From Bolinopsis microptera (lineage: Eukaryota; Ctenophora; Tentaculata; Lobata; Bolinopsidae), in contig NC_087076.1 of NCBI RefSeq assembly GCF_026151205.1, positions 2,875,902 through 2,939,901 on the forward strand: a stretch of DNA of 64,000 bases, in the 5' to 3' direction. A program made the translations under genes and the position numbers. Below are positions 1 through 10,100 of this stretch, one piece after another. The stretch's first letter is position 1. Each line of letters starts with the position of its first letter. The notes beneath the pieces were generated by a model, which saw only the letters and a program-made list of their open reading frames with translations, did no database searches and had not been told where the DNA came from.

Positions 1-622
1 GAACAAAGTGATGAAAATAACAAGATATGTCATGAAATGACTGAAGAAATGTGTGCCCGCAGATATTGCCATGAAATGCCTCTAAGTCTACCAATATCGT
101 GGCTTAGTGATGGAATTCAGGATTGCACTGGAGGGGAAGATGAACTGAACCTCTGGCCGACCTGCAAAGTAAGCACTTCATTCTGCTACTTGCCAGAAGG
201 CTATTTTTGTGAAAATGTTTCCAAGTGTGGGCCAGAGACCACTGAATTTGTGAAACTGGAGAGTATGTGTAATGGTTTGAACACCTAATTTGTGGAAGAA
301 GCTGCTTGTGGACATTGCCAGTTTCCCAACAAAATTTGTGTCATACTGTCTTCCTGAGATTTCTCTTAGCATGGGTCAACACATCTCATTGTGCTCCAAT
401 GAAACCTTCCAAATTCCTGACACTGGCATTATAGGAGTTACTGCTCCATATTCAATCTTTCTACCAGAGAACAAACATGAGTGCAGCAGCTTATACAGTG
501 AGCAATATGTTTTTATGACCTGCAAAAACAGATGTTTAAACTCTCTGGTTTGTCCATTAAAAGTCGTAAGAATTACAAAGGCCTGTGGAGGTGAAAAGTT
601 TCAAGAATCTTTTAGAGAATGA
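1..622 (+). pseudogene. Broken LDLa-type 7TM receptor ectodomain fragment
   Basis: The left edge of the window cuts into a fragment related to the ectodomain of the receptor gene at 55.6-59.5 kb. The first frame (to about 288) encodes an LDL-receptor class A-like module with 'ISWLSDGIQDC' and 'GGEDEL', matching 'LSWVGDGVKDC' and 'NGKDEDL' of the intact-looking paralogue. It stops at a TAA at 286-288, exactly where the paralogue continues with Cys-rich sequence. Related sequence resumes in another frame from about 345 to 622, with a Cys pattern ('YVFMTCKNRCLNSLVCPL') matching 'YVHLSCSGFCSNVSCILK' of the paralogue. No transmembrane segments follow. Stop plus frame change plus missing 7TM part indicate a decayed copy. 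An intron near 288 could explain part of it but not the missing C-terminal half. Confidence 0.7.
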
Positions 623-1375
623 TCAAATCATGAAAACTGTTTGCCATTGTTGTCATTTTATCAGCCTTCAATGGCAAATTTGAACCTCCAACAATAAATG
701 ATAAATGGCGATGACCTCTCCCCGTATCAGCAGCCTGCCTGTAATAAGCAGAACTGAGGTTTATCTAGTAACAAGATGATGTGAAAGTGCTCGAGTCAGT
801 TAAAATGTTGTGAAAAGAATTTAGTTGTTAGTGTCAGCAGTGATTTTATATTTTCCCGATTTTTTGTGGTTACAAGATCGTGTCATTTCTCTGTCCAATA
901 CAAGTCGATAGTACATTTATTGAGTATTATGTATCGCGCTGGAAATATTTTAAACGGTAATAATGTAATATCCTGTCCAAACCCAAAATACATAACATGA
1001 AGACTTTTTACAAAATAGCTGCTAGAATAATGCATGCCAAATATTCCCTCTTACAATCACAAATTATAATGCCTTCCTATCAACGCCTCTAATTTGGTCA
1101 TTAATCAACCAGACTAGCGTTTTGGTGTGTACAAAAGCTACCAGCCAGTACATTCCTTGCCCCGCTAGTTGATTGTCAAAAAATCATACAGCTCAGAACA
1201 AACGGCCATTTACCACTAAGAGCATTATATGTTTTCATTTGTTTAAATTTTATGCTGTAAAATGTGCTAAAACTTTGATTATTTGTTTAATTGTTGATTA
1301 TTTGTTTAATTGTTGTAACTTGTATCAAAAGCATTTAATTAAGCTAACTAATCAAACATTTTAATTTAAACTATT
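623..1375. other. Intergenic, nothing recognised
   Basis: AT-rich sequence between the receptor fragment and the first GC-rich dispersed repeat. I see no coding pattern and no clear repeat. A short duplicated stretch ('ATTATTTGTTTAATTGTTG') occurs around 1277-1312. Confidence 0.4.
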
Positions 1376-1582
1376 TATTGGAGGACTTCGGCGCTTCGAC
1401 GCGCCGCGCAAACTAGAATTCTTGCTTGCAACGACAAGATCGTTGCATTGCTTTACCTGGGGACCTCAGGCTATTATGTTCATAAACAGAGATTCGGTGG
1501 AATGACAGGCTGAGCGCGACCCAGTAATGCTCTGCTTCGCAGAGCAACGATCTGGAAGGGTTGACATCGTCAATCAAAACTA
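1376..1582 (+). repeat. GC-rich dispersed repeat, copy A
   Basis: Starts with 'TGGAGGACTTCGGCGCTTCG' and contains 'GCGCCGCGCAAACTAG', a segment with 'GGAATGACAGGCTGAGCGCG' and 'GGTTGACATCGTCAATCA'. Related blocks recur at about 33.49-33.96 kb and, reversed, at 5.79-5.89, 34.34-34.47 and 43.80-43.93 kb. A perfect 8-bp hairpin with TTC loop lies at 1528-1546. No coding capacity is seen, so it is likely a non-autonomous element. Confidence 0.6.
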
Positions 1583-1958
1583 ATCACAACACCACAAATT
1601 TATTACATTTATTAAGATCATGAATATGATGTTTTAACATTGAAACGTTGATTAATTCCTTTCCTGATAAAACCATTTTTCTTTGTCGTATCAAACGGGA
1701 CGGGATCAAAACAAATTTACACAATTCAAGAATACGTCTAATAACAATTAGTACATAAATAAACATAATTAAAAATTCAATAGTCGCACGCTACATCGAG
1801 GAAATGTAAAATCATGAGATGTGTTCATGTTATTTTTGCTATTTCTCTTCTGACGTGTTCTAAGGCTTATCACATGAGCAGCAAAAATTGCACTAACTAT
1901 GAGAGAATATTTAATTCCTGTGACCACGGGCTTTTTGGTCTAACTCTAAATAATTTGG
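1583..1958. other. Spacer between repeat and retroelement fragment
   Basis: No gene recognised. AT-rich sequence that may include degraded upstream parts of the adjacent reverse transcriptase remnant. Confidence 0.3.
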
Positions 1959-2888
1959 TCTAACGCAATCCTCAGTGGAGTTCCACAAGGCACCGTTCTT
2001 GGGCCACTGTTATTCATTCTGTTCATAAATGATATGAAGCTATGTGTTAAAGGGTCTGTCATCAGATTCTTTGCTGATGACACTAGGATTCTTAGGCATA
2101 TCTACAGTTTGACAGATGTCCTGCAGGATGATCTCAACTCTGTTGTTAATTGGGCTAAGTGCAACAACATGGCCCTTCATGAGGATAAGTTTGAGCTTCT
2201 TGTTCACAAGCATTGTCCAAAGAATTCCTTGTTTGATCATCCATTCGCCATCCAAGCTCAAACATATGAAGTGTCTAACGGAAACATGCTGTACCCCACT
2301 CAAACGGTGAAAGATCTAGGAGTGACAGTTTCCGCTGATTTGTCCTGGACCCCACACGTCAACAGGATAGCTGAACGCGCAGGAAAAGTTGCTTCTTGGG
2401 TGCTAAGTGCGTTCAAAACGAGAGACAAAGCCACCATGATGACTCTGTACAAGTCTCTCGTTAGAAGCCATTTGGAGTATTGCTGTCCTCTGTGGAATTG
2501 CTCTAAGAACAAGGACATCCAACAGCTAGAAGGGATTCAGCGTACGTTTACATCGAAAATAGATGGCACCCAGCATCTCAACTACTGGCAAACATTAAAG
2601 GCCCTAGATCTGATGTCATTGCAAAGAAGAAGAGAACGGTATTTAATCATCAACATGTGGAAAGTTCTGCATTGCAAGTGCCCTAATGATATTGGTATCC
2701 TGTTCTCGGTGACTCTCAGACATGGTCAAAAAGCAGTTGTGCCCAGTATAGCTAAGTCCAGCAGTCAACGTAATCAAGCACTACACGACAACTCATTTGC
2801 GGTCACTGGACCTCGATTATGGAATGTAATCCCAACACATATGCACACCATTGAGTATCCTATGCAATTCAAAGCAGCTTTAACTTAA
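1959..2888 (+). pseudogene. Non-LTR retrotransposon reverse transcriptase, 5'-truncated
   Basis: In-frame translation from about 1959 shows 'SGVPQGTVLGPLLFILFIND', the classic block of jockey/CR1-like reverse transcriptases, followed by the catalytic 'FFADDT' motif, then the thumb pattern 'DLGVTVSADLSWTPHVN' and 'YKSLVRSHLEYCCPLWN'. The fingers domain and the endonuclease are missing upstream, so this is a typical 5'-truncated insertion. The frame is open through the thumb for about 300 codons, suggesting a fairly young copy. The terminal TAA at 2886-2888 lies at the very edge of the inverted-repeat element at 2885-3616, so the reading frame was probably cut by that later insertion. Confidence 0.85.
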
Positions 2889-3616
2889 TTGACGATGTCA
2901 ATTCATGGCAGCTCGGCGCGGCACAGTAGCGCATCTCGCCGATCTAGCCTGTGAGAAGCCTTATTAAGTGCGCGGCGCGGCACAGTAACGCATTGCGCTA
3001 CAAAGCTTTAACGAACTTTGTGAAGTCATTTCCGGACGAGCCTCCAGCTCCAGGATACAGCCGTCGGAATGGAAACTCCTTGCTTGATTGGAGTGGTGAT
3101 AAAACAGTTTCTACACTGTCCCGGGGGGGGTCGACTTTTTCGATGGCCCGATAGAGGATTCTATGAAACCCTACAAAGTAGTAACAAAGTAAGTAACAAT
3201 TGGAAAATTTCTTTCTGTCTGTTTGTTTGTCTGAAAAACCGCTTCCACCATTCACCTAACCATGTGCTTTCGCATACTACGTGAATGGTGACGCGACGCG
3301 CTTGTTTCATGTTGTAGGTTTACAACCTACCAGGACGCGCGCCGAGTTGGACTCGTCGACGGTCAATATATGGAACAGATATTTTACGAGTATCACCCGT
3401 TAAGTTTCATGTCACAACAACAACTTCGGAGGACGCGCGCTATAACAAGCGAAAGGGTTTTGGTTATATCAAAGTAAACAACGGCCCACATTTAAATTGT
3501 AGCGCAATGCGCGTTACTGTGCCGCGCCGCGCACTCAATGAGGCTTCTCACAGCGAGATCGGCGAGATGCGCTACTGTGCCGCGCCGAGCTGCCATGAAT
3601 TGACATCGTCAATTAA
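2885..3616. mobile_element. Inverted-repeat element with long GC-rich TIRs
   Basis: Left end begins 'TTAATTGACGATGTCAATTC' and the right end is its reverse complement. Arms of about 115 bp continue with 'CGGCGCGGCACAGTAGCGCA' and 'GCGCGGCGCGGCACAGTAAC' in inverted orientation (about 2885-3005 and 3495-3616). The interior of about 500 bp has no recognisable transposase. A related arm lies at about 33.89-34.11 kb. Likely a non-autonomous DNA transposon; TTAA may be the target site but the palindromic ends make this uncertain. Confidence 0.65.
3311..3412 (+). repeat. Dispersed repeat 'GGACGCGCGCCGAGTTGGAC', copy 1
   Basis: The segment runs from 'GTTGTAGGTTTACAACCTAC' through 'GGACGCGCGCCGAGTTGGAC' to 'ATTTTACGAGTATCACCCGT'. 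Near-identical copies occur at about 37.21-37.31, 46.67-46.77 and 61.28-61.41 kb, and a degraded reverse copy at 3826-3912. The embedded 'GTAGGTTTACAACCTAC' is a perfect palindrome. Confidence 0.7.
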
Positions 3617-3825
3617 ACATTTTAATTGTAAATAGTTACTTTTAGAGTAACAACCATATACAATATTTAAAGAAAACAATATTAACTTTGACTGAAAATA
3701 AAACGTTGGATTGAATTGATTTCTGGTTATGAAACGCGGTTGAAATTACTAAACACTAAATGATGCTCAGCCTGACATTCCCGTGTAGCTTCAATTTGTT
3801 TCGTTTAATATATTCATTAACAAAA

Positions 3826-3912
3826 AATTAACGGGGGATACCTTTAAAATATTTGTTTTACATATTAGACCGTCGACGAGTCCAACTCGACGCGCGTCTT
3901 TGTAGGTAAATC
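3826..3912 (-). repeat. Reverse copy of the dispersed repeat at 3311
   Basis: 'GACCGTCGACGAGTCCAACT' and 'CGACGCGCGTC' reverse-complement the core of the 3311-3412 repeat. With that copy it forms an inverted pair about 500 bp apart, probably the two ends of one element. Confidence 0.5.
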
Positions 3913-4596
3913 AAATCAAAATCAAATCAAAATATCATGACACAAACATCATCACACATCATCAAAAATATATCAACTAAAGTTTAAAAATTATCTTAAA
4001 TCTAATGGCCTAGACAACCAAGTTAAAAAGAATCTAATTTACATTACATTTAATTTACATACTTTCCGCTACTATATAAGTTGATAAAGCGTTTTTTAGC
4101 AACATGAGGATTACACACAAGATATTCATTGTGCTTCTCTGTAGGGTGAGAATCCCTGCCACGTTTTTGGTCAGCTTCGCCGGGGCTCATGTCTTTCCTC
4201 GAGGGAGCATTAGTGTCTACAGAAAAACTGACAAATCCTAGCGAAGTCCAATCCGAACCACATCTTCCATCAGAGGTGGTGCGGGGTCAGCTGGTTACTG
4301 AACGGATTGGCCTGGAGAAAAGCATAGTCCTGTTATTCTAAAGTTAACCATAGAGGGGGTCAGGCGCTGTTCGCTCACGGCTGGTTCTTGGAGCCAACAC
4401 CCTCGGCCCCACAGAAGTGGGAGCACTGTCGGTGGTGGCACACCCAGATAACGGACAGTGTCTCTCCTTCTTTCTTCTTGGACTTGCATTGTTGCTGGTG
4501 AGTCAGCTGGCAACAGTGTACCATACTTTCATATTCATGTTTTCTTCCCCACTTCTCCTACACCTCACTTTTACTCACTCATTCACTCACATGCCG
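3913..4596. other. Unassigned repeat-like stretch
   Basis: Begins with an A-rich 'AAATCAAAATC' tandem tract at about 3907-3935, as seen at retroelement 3' ends. 4140-4530 has a composition like the untranslated regions of non-LTR elements but no readable frame. No host gene is visible. Confidence 0.3.
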
Positions 4597-4700
4597 CCTT
4601 AGGGCCGCTACCAGTTAGAGGGGATCTAACAATCAGACAAACTGCCAGCCTTAGGGCCGCTACCAGTTAGAGGGGATCTAACAATCAGACAAACTGCCAG
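4597..4700 (+). repeat. Two-copy 52-bp tandem repeat
   Basis: The unit starting 'CCTTAGGGCCGCTACCAGTT' and ending 'AAACTGCCAG' is present twice without a visible mismatch (4597-4648 and 4649-4700). Confidence 0.9.
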
Positions 4701-4839
4701 CTATTGGAGATATAGCACTTAGATTATTACCAGCAAACGTAAAATTAGCAATAATTACGTGAACAAAGAAATTGCCAAATTGCGACAAAAAAGGGTCTAC
4801 TCAAAATTCAAATATAGCATGTAAATTCGTGAATCAGCA

Positions 4840-5771
4840 CTTTCCGTCTTTGCGCGGAAATTGAGCCGCGCAAAGACAAAGATATAACACAAAAACAACA
4901 AAGATATGGGAGAATTACATCATAGGCTCAGGCATGCCTGGTAGGTTCCTGTCAGCCCACTAGAATGACAGGGGGCAGCCTGTTCTATCGAGTACCCGGG
5001 AGAACATCCAGGCATGGGTGGTGTTCTCCCGTGAACGAGCATTATGACAGTTTCCCTTACGGGAAACGTCGCTCACCAGGCTTTATCCTCTGGAGGGGCG
5101 GGATCACTAGCCCATGCCAAGTGACCCAAACCTACTGACACCTACAACCAGAGGAACCCCAATAGACGTTAGTCACTAACCGACGGACGTAGCCTCCCAA
5201 TAGGGAGGTAAAGTGGGTGCCCCAACATTAAAAAAAAAATTGTGCTTCTCTTTATTAGTAGCATAATTTAATCCCTCAATCTTTCCTAATACTTCGTCCG
5301 AAACATACCAAAAATGACTATCATTTACAGATCCGTTTAAAATAGTTTCTTTTTTGAAAGCCTCTAATCTTATTTTAAAACTTAACACAGTCCCACAATT
5401 CTTGACATCCGAGTGGAGTTTGTTCCAATGCAATATGGTCTCATCCTCTCCGGAAGAAAAGAACTGTGGACTTTCTTCATTTTACTGCTACTTTTACTGC
5501 ATATACTGTTTGATACCACATTAAGACCAGATCTGCTCATACTGAACAAACCAGCTCCGTAATTGGCCAAACCGCTTATCATTTTAAAAGATTCAATGAG
5601 GTCCCCACGTATTTGCCGCTCTGCCAGCGTTGTTAAATTGAGGATTTCCAGTCGACGACTGTATGGAAGAGTACCCATTTTTGTTATAAATTTACAAACA
5701 GAAAGGCCTGAGATCCCCAGTGAAATAAACCACAAATATAAATACGTGTACAGTTGTAGGTTTAAAACCAT
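4840..5771 (-). pseudogene. Non-LTR retrotransposon 3' end with structured 3' UTR
   Basis: On the minus strand, 5771-5434 encodes a LINE reverse transcriptase C-terminal pattern: 'YSRRLEILNLTTLAERQIRG' followed by 'DLIESFKMISG'. A frame change near 5430 leads to 'WNKLHSDVKNC' and 'SFKIRLEAFKKE', which end such proteins. Downstream in the same orientation comes a GC-richer non-coding stretch (about 5225-4840) with five separate inverted repeats: 5193-5208, 5050-5067, 4997-5031, palindrome 4929-4940, and 4846-4877. This looks like the structured 3' UTR of the element. It is 5'-truncated and frameshifted, so not active. The strand and the RT identity are well supported; the 3' limit is a guess. 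Confidence 0.7.
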
Positions 5772-5779
5772 CTAAGTCA

Positions 5780-5892
5780 TGCACCGAACTGCTTCGCAAC
5801 TTATTACTGGGCCGCGCTCAGCCTGTCATTCCGCCGAATCTCTATGAACATAATAGCCTGAGGTCCCTTATTGAACGCAACTTATTGCCGTT
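5780..5892 (-). repeat. GC-rich dispersed repeat, reverse copy
   Basis: 'CGCGCTCAGCCTGTCATTCC' is the reverse complement of the matching part of the repeat at 1376-1582. The two bracket the 1.4-5.9 kb retroelement cluster as an inverted pair. Confidence 0.6.
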
Positions 5893-6002
5893 CAATAAGC
5901 GAAACAAATATTACAAAATATGATCAGAGTAATGTTGGCCCACGTTGTGGGCCCTCAGCGCACAAGGCCGGCCATATGCATTACTTGGCTTTCGTCTTTA
6001 AA

Positions 6003-6090
6003 AAGAAAAGTGTCAAACAGTATATATATACAATAAAGTAATTCAAGTGTTGCAATTGGCAGAGCACTTGAATAATGAAATGAAATGAGG
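6003..6090 (-). repeat. Dispersed repeat shared with the 9 kb segment
   Basis: 'TTGCAATTGGCAGAGCAC' and 'GTCAAACAGTATATATA' are in reverse orientation to sequence at about 47.93-48.05 kb, where the same block occurs with an internal duplication. It precedes a retroelement C-terminal fragment here too, so it may belong to the same element family. Confidence 0.5.
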
Positions 6091-6118
6091 ATCGCGATGT
6101 GAGACTTACTTAGCTTCA

Positions 6119-6418
6119 GTGCAAGTAAATCGATGCCAGCGATGTACCAATTCCATAAAAATGAGAAAAAACGGTGTAAGAGTCCTCAATGTAGAAAAGG
6201 CTACCTTCACGCCACTGGTGTTCAGTACTACAGGAGGAATGGCAACTGAGGCTTCACAGTTCCTAAAACATCTCGCTGAAAAGATCAGCCTTAAGAAAGG
6301 CCAACGGTATTGTGATGTGATATCATTTGTCAGACGCAGACTGCGTTTTGATTTACTCAGAACCTGTATAATCTCTATCCAAAAGGAGGTACCAAAACTC
6401 TTCCACCCACGGCAATAA
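6119..6418 (+). pseudogene. Retroelement C-terminal domain fragment
   Basis: The frame encodes 'VLNVEKATFTPLVFSTTGGM' followed by a helix ending 'FVRRRLRFDLLRTCI'. The same pattern ends the longer ORFs at 35.7-35.98 and 45.1-45.45 kb ('ILNVEHGSFAPLIYSVTGGM'). In invertebrate genomes this tail follows a nuclease-like domain in non-LTR elements. Only the tail remains here and no upstream part is readable. Confidence 0.65.
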
Positions 6419-6559
6419 GTGATTTGGATCTTAACCTGATCAACACTCCTAAACCTTAAACAGGCCATGGAGTGCTTGTTAAGTTTTTAGACAATTACCA
6501 TTGCTGAAATTACCTGTATACTGTTCGAAACATTTTATTTTTATAAAAACGGTGTAACA

Positions 6560-6707
6560 ACGCAAGGGTTCTCGAAGTGGAGAAAGGAAGCTTCACACTG
6601 TTAGTTTTTAATGCTTGGTGGAATGATAGCGCTGCTGGAAAACTGAAGGCAGTGTATAAGTGGTGGAAGTTTGTTCCAAGGACTGTGCCAAACATCTCTG
6701 AAGCCAT
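6560..6707 (+). pseudogene. Second retroelement tail fragment
   Basis: 'RVLEVEKGSFTLLVFNAWW' is a degraded relative of the fragment at 6119-6418. It is short and diverged; the downstream part does not match the family. Confidence 0.45.
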
Positions 6708-6769
6708 GGAGCTGCTAGAATACGAGAGAAGACCAAAGATGCTGGGCCGCCTCTACTTATATTAGAGCT

Positions 6770-7175
6770 CATGGGGTCACTGGACAGTCCAGCATCCTCA
6801 CAGTTCTTTAGAGGATTACACAGACCAAGACCCCTATAGAGTCAATGGCCAGAGTCTATTACCATGGAGTCTATGACACCTTTATCTATGCTTATTAGGG
6901 GTAATATTTTTCATTTAAATAGTTAATATGTTTATTTCCAGTGAATGAGCACGATTATTTTGAACGGAATAGTTTTAATGTTAAGGTAAATTTTTATGGA
7001 TCACACAAATCAAATCAATACAATCAACACAACCTTTAAAATGCTATTGATAAATTCAGATGTTGTCCCCTCCCTATTCACTGACTTTTATAATCTATGC
7101 TTAGTTTGAAGTATTATTGCTACTTAAACATTAAATACTTATACAGTTTTTCTCAGTTGCTTCTAAAAACAAAGT
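6770..7175. other. 3' flank of the kringle gene
   Basis: No ORF or repeat recognised. On the minus strand a candidate AATAAA polyadenylation signal lies near 6931-6940, about 240 bp past the stop of the minus-strand gene. Confidence 0.35.
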
Positions 7176-10100
7176 TCACATTCCAATTTCCAATTGTTCT
7201 ATGATTCCAGATATATCACCAATAACGTACAAGTTATATGATGCATCCGGCTTATTAAATCCCATGTTCACTTTTATTTTCAGGATGTCTCTGGCAGAAT
7301 AGCATGAACCAACTGCTGTTATTTCCCGGATAGAGTATGTGACAGACTTCTGTAATTTAATTGATAGCTGTCCTGCGATCCCGGGTAAATGAATGTTGTT
7401 GAATTTACCCTTTTTCTGCAGTTTGGATTTCCCTCCGACCAGATATTGTATTTTCTGCCGACCTTGTATGTTGTCTAACCATTCAAATATCACATGATCT
7501 ATCACACAGAGGCCTTCTAGGTCAATCTTTATCCACGATGAACTCTCATCGCTGGTCCAGTATGTGCTTATATCTCCGTCTATTAGCTCTTGCCCTGCAC
7601 TAGGCTTGTTTGTTTTTATTTGCTTGTTTAATGATACAACATTTTTATTTCCATGTTCGACACCTGTGATGATCATTTGTCGAATTCCAAAGTAATACTT
7701 ACCGTACCAAGGGTCAATATTGCCATCCCTCATATCCACTCGTACCTTTGATGTGAGCTTGTCCCAACCTTGAAGCACTCCCCAAGGATTATAGTAAGAT
7801 TCATCTCTGTTTTCATCGTCTTCAGTCCTAACCAGAACAAATTCTCCGTCTACTTCAGCTAGCAAGTCATAATCATTGCTGTAGGATGTCCCCCACCAAT
7901 GAATCTGAAATTCATTTATACTGCAAGGACCACCTAGATCTATTTCCACCCAAGCAACTGTATTGTCTGAACACCATTCACCTCCATCCTTGGCCACATA
8001 ATATGCAAGGTTTTGATATTCACTAGCAGTGACCTCTTTTCCTTTGGCGACATCCTTAATCTCTCTGCTGTTTTCTTCATACTCCAGCAAAATAGGGCTC
8101 AGTGTATTTTCCAAAAGTTTCTTATCAACTGTTCCTTCAGATAAGGCACCACTCATGTCATACCAAAGATCATAATTTTGAGGGCAGATTGTAGTTGCAT
8201 CTTCAAGAATTGTGAATCTGTATTTTGAATCAGAAAATGCTGCCGCTATAATTCTCATCTTTTCAGATAGACGATATGCATCAGGATTCAGTTGAGCTTC
8301 ATTCATCACAGGAAAGAATGGTGCCTGACTTTTCCATGAATATTGTATTCCAGAATGGGTTGTGCTCTCTGCCCAACCACTTATGTCGTTACCAAGGTAC
8401 CAATTTGTACCATTCTTTAGCCAAATAAATGCACAATGTCCAGGCTGACCAACTGGTAGTCCAGGAATGCCAAATGCCTGTGCCATTCCAGCTCCAAACT
8501 TTGATATTGCACCACACACTCCTCCAATCGTGTGTATCCACTCAAGAGTGACAGGTTTCCCATAGTAGTAGCCGGAAGTTTGTACACTGATGCCATCATC
8601 ATTGTAAAGATTGTATTCTACCATGCTGTGAGTTACAGAACCTATCTTGTCTGGGTCCCTGAAGTCCTCCAATGCGTTGTTTCTTGCCCAGATCAGTTCA
8701 TCATCCTCTGCCCATGATCCTACCACATATCTCATTTGCCATGCATTTAAAGTATAAAATGGTTCAAGTAGAAGTTTTTCATCTGCCCACTGAGCATAAC
8801 TGTGATACCTTGCTATTCCATCAATGGAACCCCCGTGAGCCATTGAGAAAACATCTGTTGAGAAAGTCAAACCTACTGCTATGGCAAGCCGAAGTTTCAG
8901 ACCCTGTTTTGCATTTTGATCCTGCCTTATTATCTCTGCAACAATTTCAACAGCTTCCTTCCATTTATTGTCCTCAACATCCCCACTAGTGAGGAGTGTC
9001 TCGAGTGCATCATGGTCGTTCAAAATCCAGGAAATTGTCTCATCTTCAAGGTCTACAGGGCGACCCTTTTCTTTTAAGTCTGTCAATAGTTGCCATTGGA
9101 ATACTATTAGGGATTCATCACTTTGTAAATATTTTTTAATTTGTCCAAGTTTCAGTTTTCTTATCTTCTTTGTGATTTCCTTCTCTAGCTTCTCGAGCAT
9201 GTCATCTGCAAAATCTGATCCTGAAGAGGAATTCCATTTAGTCTAGTAAAAAATATACATACAATACTATCAATTAATCAAAGTATGTTTTTAGCAGATT
9301 TCAATATTGCTAGTATTTTTGTCGAATTATAGTATTATACATTTCTGTTCAATCTTCTGTTACTACTATACCCACAAACCAAAACTTTAAGATAAGTTTT
9401 ACAATCCTTATCATGTTCTTCATATTTTATAAGACCTTATTTCTGCTGGAATCATACCTAACTATCAATTCCACAGTACAAATTAGAAGATTATGATAGT
9501 TCAATCTTAATATAAGCTTTAGAACTATTATCCACTATGTAATGGTGATTCTAACGATTGATCAAATAACAATCAGAGAATGCAACCATCAACCAAACTT
9601 AACATATTAAATCTTGTTTCTTGCCTAGCTTTAAATGTTAGGGAATGCTTATTGTCTGTGGAAATGGTCAGACTTGGATAATTGATGTTATTCACAAATT
9701 GATTGTTACAGCCAAATAAATCTTCAGTCTAGATTTCATGTCTGATGAAAAAGATCAGTAAAAAGTCTTAAATACGGTTACAACATAATTTCATGCAATG
9801 TCTTCACCTGACTCAGCATTTACTGGCAAACAGTGCTTTTGAGGACAACTGGTGTACTGATCCTCTTCACAGCACATACTACTGTAACTTATAAGACTTC
9901 CATCACACATTCCTCCCTGAGGTTCATAATATTTCTCTCTATTAGAAGCGCAGCAGTACTGTCCATTGTAGTAAACATTAGGATGAGTTAAAGGGCATTT
10001 ATTGCTCAGATCGTCTTTGCCTGCTTTCAATTCTTCAGATTTGCAGTTCAGATAAGGGCATATTATGTACTGATCTTCTTCACAGCACTCACTGCTATAA

